Shown piece after piece: positions 24,066-32,963 of a DNA stretch of 34,730 nt. The DNA is from Bacillota bacterium (GTDB taxonomy: Bacteria; Bacillota; Clostridia; Caldicoprobacterales; DTU083): contig JAKORJ010000142.1 in assembly GCA_029777885.1 (NCBI GenBank), positions 1 through 34,730 of the forward strand. Reading direction: 5' to 3'. The position numbers were made by a program, and so were the translations under genes. A model generated the notes under the pieces. It ran no database searches. It had not been told where the DNA came from and worked only from the letters and a program-made list of their open reading frames with translations. Position 1 is the first letter of the stretch, and each line of letters begins with the position of its first letter.

Positions 24066-24914
24066 ATGAACAAGGTTAAGATCTTTACTGACAGCACAGT
24101 GGACCTGACAAAGGATCTGGTTGAGAAGTACGAAATAGGAGTCGTGCCCTTATACGTAAATATCGAAGATGCAAGCTACCTTGACGGGATCGAGATAACG
24201 ACTGCGGACCTTTACAGGATAGTTGATGAAAAGCAGACGCTGCCCAAGACATCGACCGCACCTGTTACGGATTTCGTTGACGCCTTTACACCGTGGATAA
24301 ACGACGGTTATGATATCATTTTTATGGGAGTCTCATCCAAGCTGTCATCAACATATCAGACAGCGGCACTGGCAGCCAGGGAGTTTGATGAAGGAAGGGT
24401 GACCCTGGTAGATTCCCTGAGCCTTTCGACCGGTACTGCCTTGCAGGTGGTAAAAGCCGCAGAATTGGCAAAGGCCGGTTTGGATTCAAAAACCATAGCC
24501 GGGATCGTATCAGAAATAACGCCCAGGGTCAGGGCGAGCTTTATTATAGATACCCTCAAGTATCTGCACATGGGTGGCAGATGCAGCGCTATCCAGCTTC
24601 TGGCGAGCAATGTGCTGAAGATCCATCCCCAGATCATCGTAAAGGACGGCGCGATGATAGTGGGCGCCAAGTTCCGCGGAAAGTGGAAGAACTGCCTGGA
24701 CAACTACTATGAGGTCACGGTGGGGGATGGCTCACAGATCGATCCCGAGCGGGTATTCATCACCCATTCAAAAAACCAGGAGACCGCTGAGTACTTCAAG
24801 CAGCGCATGGAGAAGGAGCTGAACATAAAGGAGATCCTGATCACGGAAGCAGGCACGGTTATCTCCAGCCACTGCGGCCCTGGCACGATAGGCATTTTGT
24901 ACATTGAAAAATAA
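24066..24914 (+). CDS. DegV family protein (FakB-type fatty-acid binding)
   Basis: A 282-aa DegV-domain protein. In Firmicutes these (FakB) bind a fatty acid and present it to the kinase FakA for phosphorylation and entry into phospholipid synthesis. Seen are the N-terminal FTDSTVDLT, KTSTAPVTDF near residue 61 (headgroup loop, usually TSQPS), LKYLHMGGRCS near 166 with the conserved Gly-Gly-Arg, and SHCGPGTIGI at the end. ATG at 24066 has AGGGGG 6 bases upstream and a consensus-like promoter. No FakA is nearby, as is usual for one of several DegV paralogues. Confidence 0.93.
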   Translation: MNKVKIFTDSTVDLTKDLVEKYEIGVVPLYVNIEDASYLDGIEITTADLYRIVDEKQTLPKTSTAPVTDFVDAFTPWINDGYDIIFMGVSSKLSSTYQTAALAAREFDEGRVTLVDSLSLSTGTALQVVKAAELAKAGLDSKTIAGIVSEITPRVRASFIIDTLKYLHMGGRCSAIQLLASNVLKIHPQIIVKDGAMIVGAKFRGKWKNCLDNYYEVTVGDGSQIDPERVFITHSKNQETAEYFKQRMEKELNIKEILITEAGTVISSHCGPGTIGILYIEK

Positions 24915-25001
24915 TAGGCTTGCCTGACAGCCTGACAAAATCCTGCCGCGTCATTTTTTTACCAATGGGCACATAGGTATTTAAAAAGGGGCGTGAGCAG
25001 G

Positions 25002-25820
25002 ATGAAACTGGGTTTTGCGCAGATAAAAAGCTGCAGTAGTTACGAGGAGTATATGGAGCAATCCATAGACTTTATATATCTTGCAGGCAAGCTTGGCCTC
25101 AACCTGGTTTGCTTCCCCGAGATGCACCTTTCCGACTTCTTTTTGCACAAAATGGCCAGCTCTTATCCCTTTCAGCAGGCCGAGGGGATACCCGGTCCGA
25201 CCGTTGAAAGGTTCCAAAGGCTGGCCAGAGAGCTTAACATAGCGGTGATACTCAACTATACAGAGATCTTTATCCATGATTTTTACAACGCCTCGCCGGT
25301 CATTGACAGCACAGGCAAGATCCTGGGCGTGTCCCGGATGGTGCATGTCCCCCAGGTCGAGGGTTATTATGCCCAAAGCTACTTCATGCCCGGCTGCGGA
25401 GACTTCCATGTATATGAGACGCAGTACTGTCGGGTAGGGGTCCTTATTTCCTTCGACCGGCATTATCCCGAAGCTGCCAGAGCCCTGGCAATACATGATG
25501 CTGATATCATCCTGATCCCAGGCTACCTCTATGCCGGAGACGATCTGGATATTTACGAGGCTGAGATAAGGACAATCGCTTATCAGAACTGCGTTTATGT
25601 AGGGATGTGCAACCGTGTGGGATTCGAGGACGGCGTACGGCATATGGGAGGAAGTATCCTAGCCGGCCCCGACGGGAAAATAATAGTGAGGGGCTCGGAC
25701 CAAAGCGAGTTGGTCGTAGCGGAGATAGATATAGACTATGTCAGGGAAAAGCGTAAAAAAAGCCCATACCTGACGCTGCGCAGACCAGATGAGTACCTCC
25801 ACATCATAAAGCACGGATGA
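25002..25820 (+). CDS. nitrilase-superfamily protein lacking catalytic Lys and Cys
   Basis: A 272-aa alpha-beta-beta-alpha carbon-nitrogen hydrolase fold, close in layout to N-carbamoylputrescine amidases. The superfamily uses Glu-Lys-Cys. Here Glu40 is kept (CFPEMHLSDF). The lysine of the usual YRKxHI is Met113 (GVSRMVHVP, codon ATG), and the cysteine of GICWDxxFPEAAR is Ser150 (VLISFDRHYPEAAR, codon TCC). The second glutamate region also differs (YYAQSYF). The flanking motif IRTIAYQNCVYVGMCNRVG is intact, so the fold should be sound. ATG at 25002 fits AAGGGG 10 bases upstream; GTG at 24993 is too close to it. It lies 42 bp before trmL. It may be non-hydrolytic (binding or regulatory), or a serine variant. 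Confidence 0.88.
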   Translation: MKLGFAQIKSCSSYEEYMEQSIDFIYLAGKLGLNLVCFPEMHLSDFFLHKMASSYPFQQAEGIPGPTVERFQRLARELNIAVILNYTEIFIHDFYNASPVIDSTGKILGVSRMVHVPQVEGYYAQSYFMPGCGDFHVYETQYCRVGVLISFDRHYPEAARALAIHDADIILIPGYLYAGDDLDIYEAEIRTIAYQNCVYVGMCNRVGFEDGVRHMGGSILAGPDGKIIVRGSDQSELVVAEIDIDYVREKRKKSPYLTLRRPDEYLHIIKHG

Positions 25821-25862
25821 TTTAAGTCGCAAGCAATTTTACCAATGAAAGCAGGAGCGGAC

Positions 25863-26351
25863 ATGCCGTTGAACATTGTATTGGTTGAACCTGAGATACC
25901 ACAGAATACAGGCAATATAGCGAGGACCTGTGCGGCAACAGGCACTGTTTTGCACCTGGTGAAGCCATTGGGCTTTTCCGTTGAGGACCGTTACCTAAAG
26001 CGGGCAGGGCTGGATTACTGGAAATTCGTTGATATCCGGTACTATGAATCCCTCGATGAGTTTTTTTCCAGGTACCCGGCAAGCGATTGCTATTTTACCT
26101 CCACAAAGGGCAAGCACAGATATGATGAAGTGAGGTATTCACCGGACAGCTTCATCCTGTTCGGCAAGGAAACCAAGGGGCTGCCCGAGCCGCTGCTTGC
26201 AGCCAACTATGACAGGTGCATCCGGATCCCCATGAAGGCTGAAACCAGGTCCTTGAACCTTTCCAACGCAGCGGCCATAGTCCTGTACGAAGCCTTAAGG
26301 CAGCTTGGCTTTCCCGGGCTGAAGTTCGAAGGCGAGCTCACCCGCTACTAG
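25863..26351 (+). CDS. trmL: tRNA (cytidine(34)-2'-O)-methyltransferase TrmL
   Basis: A 162-aa SPOUT methyltransferase that methylates the 2'-O of the wobble base in leucine tRNAs using S-adenosylmethionine. The family's compact length and motifs are visible: the N-terminal VLVEPEIPQNTGNIARTC, FGKETKGLP near residue 100, and the knot segment IPMKAETRSLNLSNAAAIVLYEA. ATG at 25863 is preferred because AGGAG (25853-25857) lies 5 bases upstream; an in-frame ATG at 25845 has no site. It probably shares a transcript with the preceding nitrilase-like gene. The cggR promoter follows. Confidence 0.93.
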   Translation: MPLNIVLVEPEIPQNTGNIARTCAATGTVLHLVKPLGFSVEDRYLKRAGLDYWKFVDIRYYESLDEFFSRYPASDCYFTSTKGKHRYDEVRYSPDSFILFGKETKGLPEPLLAANYDRCIRIPMKAETRSLNLSNAAAIVLYEALRQLGFPGLKFEGELTRY

Positions 26352-26373
26352 GGCTTCATTTTTACTTTTAGTA

Positions 26374-26402
26374 TTGTATTTCCAATATCGATGTTATAAA
26401 AT
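26374..26402 (+). promoter_or_regulatory. promoter of the cggR glycolytic operon
   Basis: TTGTAT (26374-26379) and TAAAAT (26397-26402) with 17-bp spacing. The start point would be near 26409, just upstream of the CggR operator. Confidence 0.55.
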
Positions 26403-26428
26403 ATACAAGGGTTATACATATTTTTTTG

Positions 26429-26471
26429 TGTCATGCGGGACATATATTGTACAGCGGGACAAATAAGGTCC
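26429..26471 (+). promoter_or_regulatory. CggR operator (direct repeats)
   Basis: Two direct repeats start with CGGGAC at 26436-26441 and 26455-26460, 19 bp apart. They are followed by ATATATTGTAC and AAATAAGGTCC respectively, and TGTC occurs at 26429-26432. The B. subtilis CggR operator is a tandem CGGGAC-N6-TGTC repeat; the CGGGACATATA stretch matches it closely. As in that species, it lies between promoter and cggR, where tetrameric CggR blocks transcription until fructose 1,6-bisphosphate binds. Confidence 0.82.
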
Positions 26472-26484
26472 AAGGGGTTAATAT

Positions 26485-27522
26485 ATGGATGATATACAGA
26501 CTCTCATTGGCAGAGTTATCCCGGAAATGAAAGGTTTGTTCGAAAAGAGATATAATATACTCCGAGTGATATATGCCAATCAGCCTGTCGGCAGGAGGAC
26601 CCTGTCAGGAATTCTCGGCATCGGCGAACGGATCATCCGCAGCGATACGGCAGTGCTCAAGGAGACAGGCCTCATCGATATAAGGCCAGCAGGTATGTTT
26701 TTAACCAAGGAGGGCGAAGAGCTGCTGGATAAGCTGCGTGAATACGCGAGCGCCCTTGGAGGTCTCAACGAGCTTGAGCTCAAGCTAAGGGAAATCCTCG
26801 GCATCAGCAGGGTCATCGTGGTCCCGGGCGAGCTAGATTCGGACCCGAGTGTGCTGGGCGCTATGGGCAAAGCAGCAGCAGTCCTGCTGGAGACCATGCT
26901 GACCGATGGCACAAAGATTGCCGTTACAGGAGGCTCAAGCGTAGCGGCGGCGGCCAATGCAATGACAAGGCACAGGACATACAATGGCATTTTGGTCCTG
27001 CCTGCCAGGGGCGGTATTGGCAGGGAAGTTGAGCACCAGTCCAACACCCTGGCAGCCGTGTTTGCCAAAAAGCTGGGCGGCCAGTATAGGCTACTGCACC
27101 TGCCCGATCAACTTACAATCGAAGCCGCCGAATCCCTGCTCAATGATTCCTATACCCGCAGCGTCATCGATGATGTGAAAAAAGCGGACATACTGATATG
27201 CGGCATAGGCATAGCGGAGGATATGGCCCTGAAACGCAACCTTTCAGGTGAACAGATAGAAGCGCTCAAGAGGGAAGGTGCCGTTGCCGAAGCCTTTGGG
27301 TACTACTTTGACAGCAAGGGCGAGATAATACTGGCTACGAGTACGATCGGCCTTGATATAAAGGACCTTAAGTCCATACCCAGGGTAGTAGGCATAGCAG
27401 GCGGCAGGCAAAAGGCCCAGGCCATATCAGCAGTGCTCACCGGATGGAAAAACTGCACCCTGGTCACCGATGAATCAGCCGCCAGGGAGATACTGAGCCG
27501 GTCTGCCAATATAAATGCCTGA
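26485..27522 (+). CDS. cggR: central glycolytic genes regulator CggR
   Basis: A 345-aa SorC/DeoR-family repressor of the lower-glycolysis operon, relieved by fructose 1,6-bisphosphate. The N-terminal winged helix (about 1-90) includes VGRRTLSGILGIGERIIRSD. The C-terminal sugar-binding domain (about 100-345) has VTGGSSVAAAANAM near residue 152, LPARGGIGREVEHQSN near 172 and the terminal VAGGRQKAQAI. ATG at 26485 has AAGGGG 7 bases upstream, next to the operator. It is first gene of cggR-pgk-tpiA-gpmI-eno. The gap gene that normally follows cggR in Bacillus and many Clostridia is missing. Confidence 0.95.
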   Translation: MDDIQTLIGRVIPEMKGLFEKRYNILRVIYANQPVGRRTLSGILGIGERIIRSDTAVLKETGLIDIRPAGMFLTKEGEELLDKLREYASALGGLNELELKLREILGISRVIVVPGELDSDPSVLGAMGKAAAVLLETMLTDGTKIAVTGGSSVAAAANAMTRHRTYNGILVLPARGGIGREVEHQSNTLAAVFAKKLGGQYRLLHLPDQLTIEAAESLLNDSYTRSVIDDVKKADILICGIGIAEDMALKRNLSGEQIEALKREGAVAEAFGYYFDSKGEIILATSTIGLDIKDLKSIPRVVGIAGGRQKAQAISAVLTGWKNCTLVTDESAAREILSRSANINA

Positions 27523-27534
27523 TCCAGTCAGCCT

Positions 27535-27553
27535 GCGGCTCTAAGACAGCCGC
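27535..27553 (+). other. intercistronic hairpin between cggR and pgk
   Basis: GCGGCT (27535-27540) pairs with AGCCGC (27548-27553) over a 7-base loop, followed by an A/T-rich leader without a T-run. In Bacillus the cggR mRNA is cleaved from the glycolytic genes near a stem-loop, so this may be a processing or stabilising element. Confidence 0.5.
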
Positions 27554-27591
27554 TTGAAATAATAATAAAATATATAGAAGGAGTGAATTTT

Positions 27592-28779
27592 ATGAACAAA
27601 AAAACTTTGAAGGATGTTTCAGTAAACGGCAAAAGGGTTATCGTAAGAGTTGACTTCAACGTTCCCCTTGACAAGGAACGCAATATAACCGACGATACCA
27701 GGATCCGTGCTGCCCTTCCGACCATACAGTATCTGATTGAAAACAATGCAAAGGTTGTATTGATGTCACACCTCGGCAGGCCCAAGGGAACAGGATTTGA
27801 AGAGGATTACAGCATGGCCCCTGTTGCAAAGCGCCTAAGCGAGCTGCTCGGCAAGGACGTTGCCATGGCTACGGATGTCATAGGCGACAGTGCGACAGCG
27901 CTTGTCAACGGCCTTAAGGACGGCGAGGTAGTCCTGCTTGAAAACCTTCGCTTCCACAAGGAGGAAACCAAGAACAATCCTGATTTCGCCAGAGCCCTGG
28001 CAAACTTCGGTGAAATATATGTAAACGACGCCTTTGGTACAGCTCACAGGGCCCACGCATCAACAGAAGGCGTAGCCCATTATCTGCCGGCCGTGGCAGG
28101 CTTCCTGCTTCAGAGGGAGATCGAGATCCTCGGCAAAGCCATAACGAATCCGGACCATCCCTTTGTTGCCATCCTCGGTGGCGCCAAGGTATCTGACAAG
28201 ATCGGCGTCATAAACAACCTGATCGACAAGGTCGACACCCTCATTATCGGCGGCGGCATGGCTTATACCTTCTTCAAGGCCATGGGCTATGAAATAGGGA
28301 ATTCACTCCTGGAAGAGGATAAGGTCGAGCTGGCGAAAGAGCTTATGCAGAAAGCTAAGGACAAGGGCGTCAAGTTCATGCTGCCCGTTGACAACGTAGT
28401 CGCAAAAGAGTTCAAGCCCGATGCAGAGCATAAGGTGGTACCAAGCGACGCAATGCCCAAGGATTGGGAAGGCCTTGACATAGGACCCGAGTCCAGGAAG
28501 CTCTTTGGTGAGGAGATCCTGAAGGCCAAACTGGTCGTCTGGAACGGACCCATGGGCGTATTCGAGATGCCTGCCTTCGCAAAAGGCACGGAGGCTATTG
28601 CGGATTACATGAGCAAATGCAGCGGCACTACCATCATAGGCGGCGGGGATTCTGCAGCAGCAGTTACCAAGCTTGGTTATGCTGATAAGATGACCCATAT
28701 CTCAACAGGCGGAGGTGCTTCCCTGGAGTTCCTCGAGGGCATCGATCTGCCCGGAGTAGCCGCTTTGAATGACAAGTAA
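27592..28779 (+). CDS. pgk: phosphoglycerate kinase
   Basis: Transfers phosphate from 1,3-bisphosphoglycerate to ADP, the first ATP-yielding step of lower glycolysis. The 395 aa length is standard. Visible motifs are [14 protein letters not shown] near residue 16, [10 protein letters not shown] near 58, [14 protein letters not shown] near 145, [11 protein letters not shown] near 192, and the C-terminal nucleotide loop [11 protein letters not shown] with [12 protein letters not shown] at 27592 has AAGGAG 8 bases upstream; an in-frame GTG at 27583 overlaps that site. It directly follows cggR and lies 35 bp before tpiA. Confidence 0.97.
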   Translation: MNKKTLKDVSVNGKRVIVRVDFNVPLDKERNITDDTRIRAALPTIQYLIENNAKVVLMSHLGRPKGTGFEEDYSMAPVAKRLSELLGKDVAMATDVIGDSATALVNGLKDGEVVLLENLRFHKEETKNNPDFARALANFGEIYVNDAFGTAHRAHASTEGVAHYLPAVAGFLLQREIEILGKAITNPDHPFVAILGGAKVSDKIGVINNLIDKVDTLIIGGGMAYTFFKAMGYEIGNSLLEEDKVELAKELMQKAKDKGVKFMLPVDNVVAKEFKPDAEHKVVPSDAMPKDWEGLDIGPESRKLFGEEILKAKLVVWNGPMGVFEMPAFAKGTEAIADYMSKCSGTTIIGGGDSAAAVTKLGYADKMTHISTGGGASLEFLEGIDLPGVAALNDK

Positions 28780-28814
28780 GCATATTCCAATACAAAACAC
28801 AAGGGAGATCGACT

Positions 28815-29561
28815 ATGAGAAGACCAATTATAGCTGGTAACTGGAAAATGAACAAAACACCCGACGAAGCAGCGGCCATGGTAAAAGAGCTGGCACCCCT
28901 CGTTAAGGATGCCGGCGCTGAAGTGGTGATCTGCGCTCCTTTCGTATCGATCCAGGCTGTAAAGGAAGCAGCCGCCGGGACCAATATAAAGGTCGGCGCC
29001 CAAAACATGCACTGGGAGGAGAAGGGCGCATACACCGGTGAGGTATCCCCCGTCATGCTGAAAGCCCTCGGAGTAGAGTATGTCATAATCGGCCATTCTG
29101 AGAGAAGGGAATACTTTGCCGAGACCGACGAAACTGTCAACAAAAAGGTGATTTCAGCCCTTGACCACGGCCTGGTACCGATCGTCTGCGTAGGCGAGAC
29201 CCTGGCCCAGCGGGAGCAGGGTATAACCAGGGAGCTCGTTGAAAAACAGACGGAAGCTGCATTCAAAGGCGTATCGCCTGAGAACGTAAAGAAATGCGTC
29301 ATAGCCTATGAACCGATATGGGCCATAGGTACCGGCAAAACCGCAACCAGCGAGGATGCCAACGAAGTGATCGGATATATCCGCAAAACCATTGCCCGGA
29401 CTCACGGGACTGAAGCTGCTGAAGCGATCCGCATCCAGTACGGCGGCAGCATGAAGCCCGAAAATGCCGCAGAGCTCATGGCTATGCCTGAGATAGACGG
29501 GGGCCTTGTAGGGGGCGCCAGCCTGAAGGCAGCGGATTTTGCAAGGATCGTCAACTACTGA
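28815..29561 (+). CDS. tpiA: triosephosphate isomerase
   Basis: Interconverts dihydroxyacetone phosphate and glyceraldehyde 3-phosphate. It is 248 aa. The catalytic lysine is in GNWKMN (K11), the electrophilic histidine is in IIGHSERR, the catalytic glutamate is in [14 protein letters not shown], and the phosphate loops include [10 protein letters not shown] and [12 protein letters not shown] at 28815 has AAGGGAG 7 bases upstream. It lies in the middle of the glycolytic operon, between pgk and gpmI (30-bp gap). Confidence 0.97.
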   Translation: MRRPIIAGNWKMNKTPDEAAAMVKELAPLVKDAGAEVVICAPFVSIQAVKEAAAGTNIKVGAQNMHWEEKGAYTGEVSPVMLKALGVEYVIIGHSERREYFAETDETVNKKVISALDHGLVPIVCVGETLAQREQGITRELVEKQTEAAFKGVSPENVKKCVIAYEPIWAIGTGKTATSEDANEVIGYIRKTIARTHGTEAAEAIRIQYGGSMKPENAAELMAMPEIDGGLVGGASLKAADFARIVNY

Positions 29562-29591
29562 ATCTTAATGCGAAAACCAGGAGGACATTTA

Positions 29592-31136
29592 ATGGCAAAA
29601 AAACTAACAGCCCTGATAATAATGGATGGTTTCGGGCTTAGCAGCAGCAATGAAGCCAACGCCATAGCAGCAGCTGATACACCCAACTTCGACAGGCTGT
29701 GGTCTGAGTACCCCCATACGACGATCGGAGCAAGTGGCCTTGATGTAGGGTTGCCAGAAGGACAGATGGGCAACTCGGAAGTCGGGCACTTGAACATCGG
29801 CGCCGGCAGGATAGTATACCAGGATTTTACCCGGATCAGCAAAGCCATAAAGGACGGGGACTTTTTCGAAAACCCTGTCTTTCTGGATGCTATTGACCAT
29901 GTAAAGCGCAACAAAACCAAGCTGCACCTGATGGGCCTTGTATCGGAAGGCGGAGTACACAGCCATGTTGAACACATGTATGCACTGGTAGAGCTGGCAA
30001 AGCGGCAGGGCTTGCCGCAGGTATACATACATGCCTTCATGGACGGCAGGGACGTTCCGCCGGCAAGCGGCAAAGCCACCCTGGAAACGGTCGAAACCCG
30101 GCTTGAAGAAATGGGCTTTGGCAAGATCGCTACCGTTTCCGGCAGGTATTATGCCATGGATAGGGACAAGCGGTGGGACCGCGTACAAAAAGCCTATAAT
30201 GCCCTGGTGCTGGGCGAAGGCCAGTATGCATCCGGCTCAGTCGAAGCCATGCAGCAGTCCTATGACGCTGGCGATACCGATGAGTTCGTAAAACCCACGG
30301 TGATCCTGGAAAATGGTAAGCCCGTAGCCACAATAGACAGAAACGATGCGATCATATTCTTCAACTTCAGGCCTGACAGGGCCAGGGAGCTGACAAGAAG
30401 CTTCATAGAACCGGACTTCAAGGAGTTTGAAAGGGCAAAGGGTTATTTCCCGGTCAAATATGTTTCAATGACCCAATACGATGAGACCTTTACAAACCTT
30501 TCAGTCGCCTACGGCCCGGAGTCCCTGACCAATACCCTGGGCGAGTATTTGAGCAGCAAGGGTATAAGGCAGCTTAGGATCGCAGAAACTGAAAAATACG
30601 CCCATGTCACCTTCTTCTTCAACGGCGGTGTCGAAGTGCCCAATCCGGGCGAAGACAGGGTCCTGATACCATCGCCCAAGGTGCCTACCTATGACATGCA
30701 GCCGTCCATGAGCGCTCCCGAGGTGACGGAAGAGGTGCTCAGAAGGATAGACTCCGGCGTATATGACGTGATCATACTCAATTATGCCAACTGCGACATG
30801 GTAGGCCACACTGGGGACTTCAAGGCCGCTGTCGAAGCGGTCGAGACCGTGGACAGGTGCCTGGGCAGGGTCGTGGATGCGATCCTGAACGCAGGGGGCA
30901 CTGTGCTAATAACCGCTGACCATGGCAATGCGGAGCAAATGGTCGATTACGTGACAGGCCAGCCCCATACAGCCCATACTTCCAATCCGGTTCCCCTGAT
31001 ACTGGCCGACAACAGCTTAAAGGCTGTCAAGCTGCGGGCTGACGGACGGCTTGCAGATCTGGCTCCTACCATGCTTGATCTTATGAGCATTGAAAAACCG
31101 GCTGAAATGTCAGGCAAAAGCCTGATTATCAAATGA
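29592..31136 (+). CDS. gpmI: 2,3-bisphosphoglycerate-independent phosphoglycerate mutase
   Basis: A manganese-dependent mutase converting 3-phosphoglycerate to 2-phosphoglycerate. Its 514 aa is the standard iPGM length. Metal Asp12 is in IIMDGFG, the phosphorylated Ser62 is in [17 protein letters not shown] and [11 protein letters not shown] line the active site, and [10 protein letters not shown] and [10 protein letters not shown] are in the phosphatase-like domain. ATG at 29592 is chosen for AGGAGG at 7-base spacing; an in-frame ATG at 29568 has none. It lies 15 bp before eno. Confidence 0.97.
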   Translation: MAKKLTALIIMDGFGLSSSNEANAIAAADTPNFDRLWSEYPHTTIGASGLDVGLPEGQMGNSEVGHLNIGAGRIVYQDFTRISKAIKDGDFFENPVFLDAIDHVKRNKTKLHLMGLVSEGGVHSHVEHMYALVELAKRQGLPQVYIHAFMDGRDVPPASGKATLETVETRLEEMGFGKIATVSGRYYAMDRDKRWDRVQKAYNALVLGEGQYASGSVEAMQQSYDAGDTDEFVKPTVILENGKPVATIDRNDAIIFFNFRPDRARELTRSFIEPDFKEFERAKGYFPVKYVSMTQYDETFTNLSVAYGPESLTNTLGEYLSSKGIRQLRIAETEKYAHVTFFFNGGVEVPNPGEDRVLIPSPKVPTYDMQPSMSAPEVTEEVLRRIDSGVYDVIILNYANCDMVGHTGDFKAAVEAVETVDRCLGRVVDAILNAGGTVLITADHGNAEQMVDYVTGQPHTAHTSNPVPLILADNSLKAVKLRADGRLADLAPTMLDLMSIEKPAEMSGKSLIIK

Positions 31137-31151
31137 AAGGAGAATATATAA

Positions 31152-32462
<1,311 letters not shown>

Positions 32463-32490
32463 GCATAAGACAGCATTAGCTTTAACTGCA

Positions 32491-32517
32491 GGAGCGGGGG
32501 TATCATGTCCCCGCTCC
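32491..32517 (+). terminator. terminator of the glycolytic operon
   Basis: GGAGCGGGG (32491-32499) pairs with CCCCGCTCC (32509-32517), 9 perfect pairs plus a G-T. The following TTATTCCTT is only moderately T-rich, so some read-through into secG is possible. Confidence 0.7.
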
Positions 32518-32530
32518 ATGCAATTATTCC

Positions 32531-32559
32531 TTGCATTTAATAATCGCATATGATAAACT
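32531..32559 (+). promoter_or_regulatory. possible secG promoter
   Basis: TTGCAT (32531-32536) and TAAACT (32554-32559) with 17-bp spacing, about 32 bp before the secG ATG. Confidence 0.4.
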
Positions 32560-32590
32560 ATTCCTGCTAAATACATAAGGAGGGATATCT

Positions 32591-32833
32591 ATGGGCCCGC
32601 TTTCAATAATACTAGTAATAGTTCTGGTTTTGATAGAGCTGTTTTTGATAGCGGTAGTACTGCTCCAATCAGGGAAAAGTGCGGGGCTGTCAGGTACGAT
32701 TGCCGGAGGCGCTGAGACCTTCTTTGGCAAGAACAAGGCAAAGAGTTTAGAAGGAAAGCTTGAGTTTGCGACCAAGGTGTCCGCCGCAGCTTTCATAGTC
32801 ATTTCGATCATACTGACACTGCTGCTGGATTAA
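32591..32833 (+). CDS. secG: preprotein translocase subunit SecG
   Basis: A small membrane subunit of the SecYEG channel, 80 aa. Two transmembrane helices (about residues 3-25 and 57-79) flank the family loop: VVLLQSGKSAGLSG, then AGGAETFFGKNKAKS. ATG at 32591 has AAGGAGGG about 7 bases upstream. The order eno-secG-rnr is common in Firmicutes, usually followed by smpB. A terminator separates it from rnr. Confidence 0.95.
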   Translation: MGPLSIILVIVLVLIELFLIAVVLLQSGKSAGLSGTIAGGAETFFGKNKAKSLEGKLEFATKVSAAAFIVISIILTLLLD

Positions 32834-32851
32834 TATGCTGATCGATCAAAG

Positions 32852-32875
32852 AACGGCCTTATGGGTCGTTTTTTT
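32852..32875 (+). terminator. terminator of secG
   Basis: AACGGCC (32852-32858) pairs with GGTCGTT (32864-32870, one G-T), followed by a T-run through 32875. Confidence 0.88.
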
Positions 32876-32963
32876 ATGCCTAAATAAATTGTTTATAAAC
32901 CGGCCAGGTGGTTAACATATATAAGTGCATGCTTGATTTAAGAAAACAGATGGAGGAAGACTA

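Noticed and set aside
24915-24962. Terminator after degV
   Set aside because: There is a seven-T run, but only a 4-bp stem with a long loop can be drawn before it.
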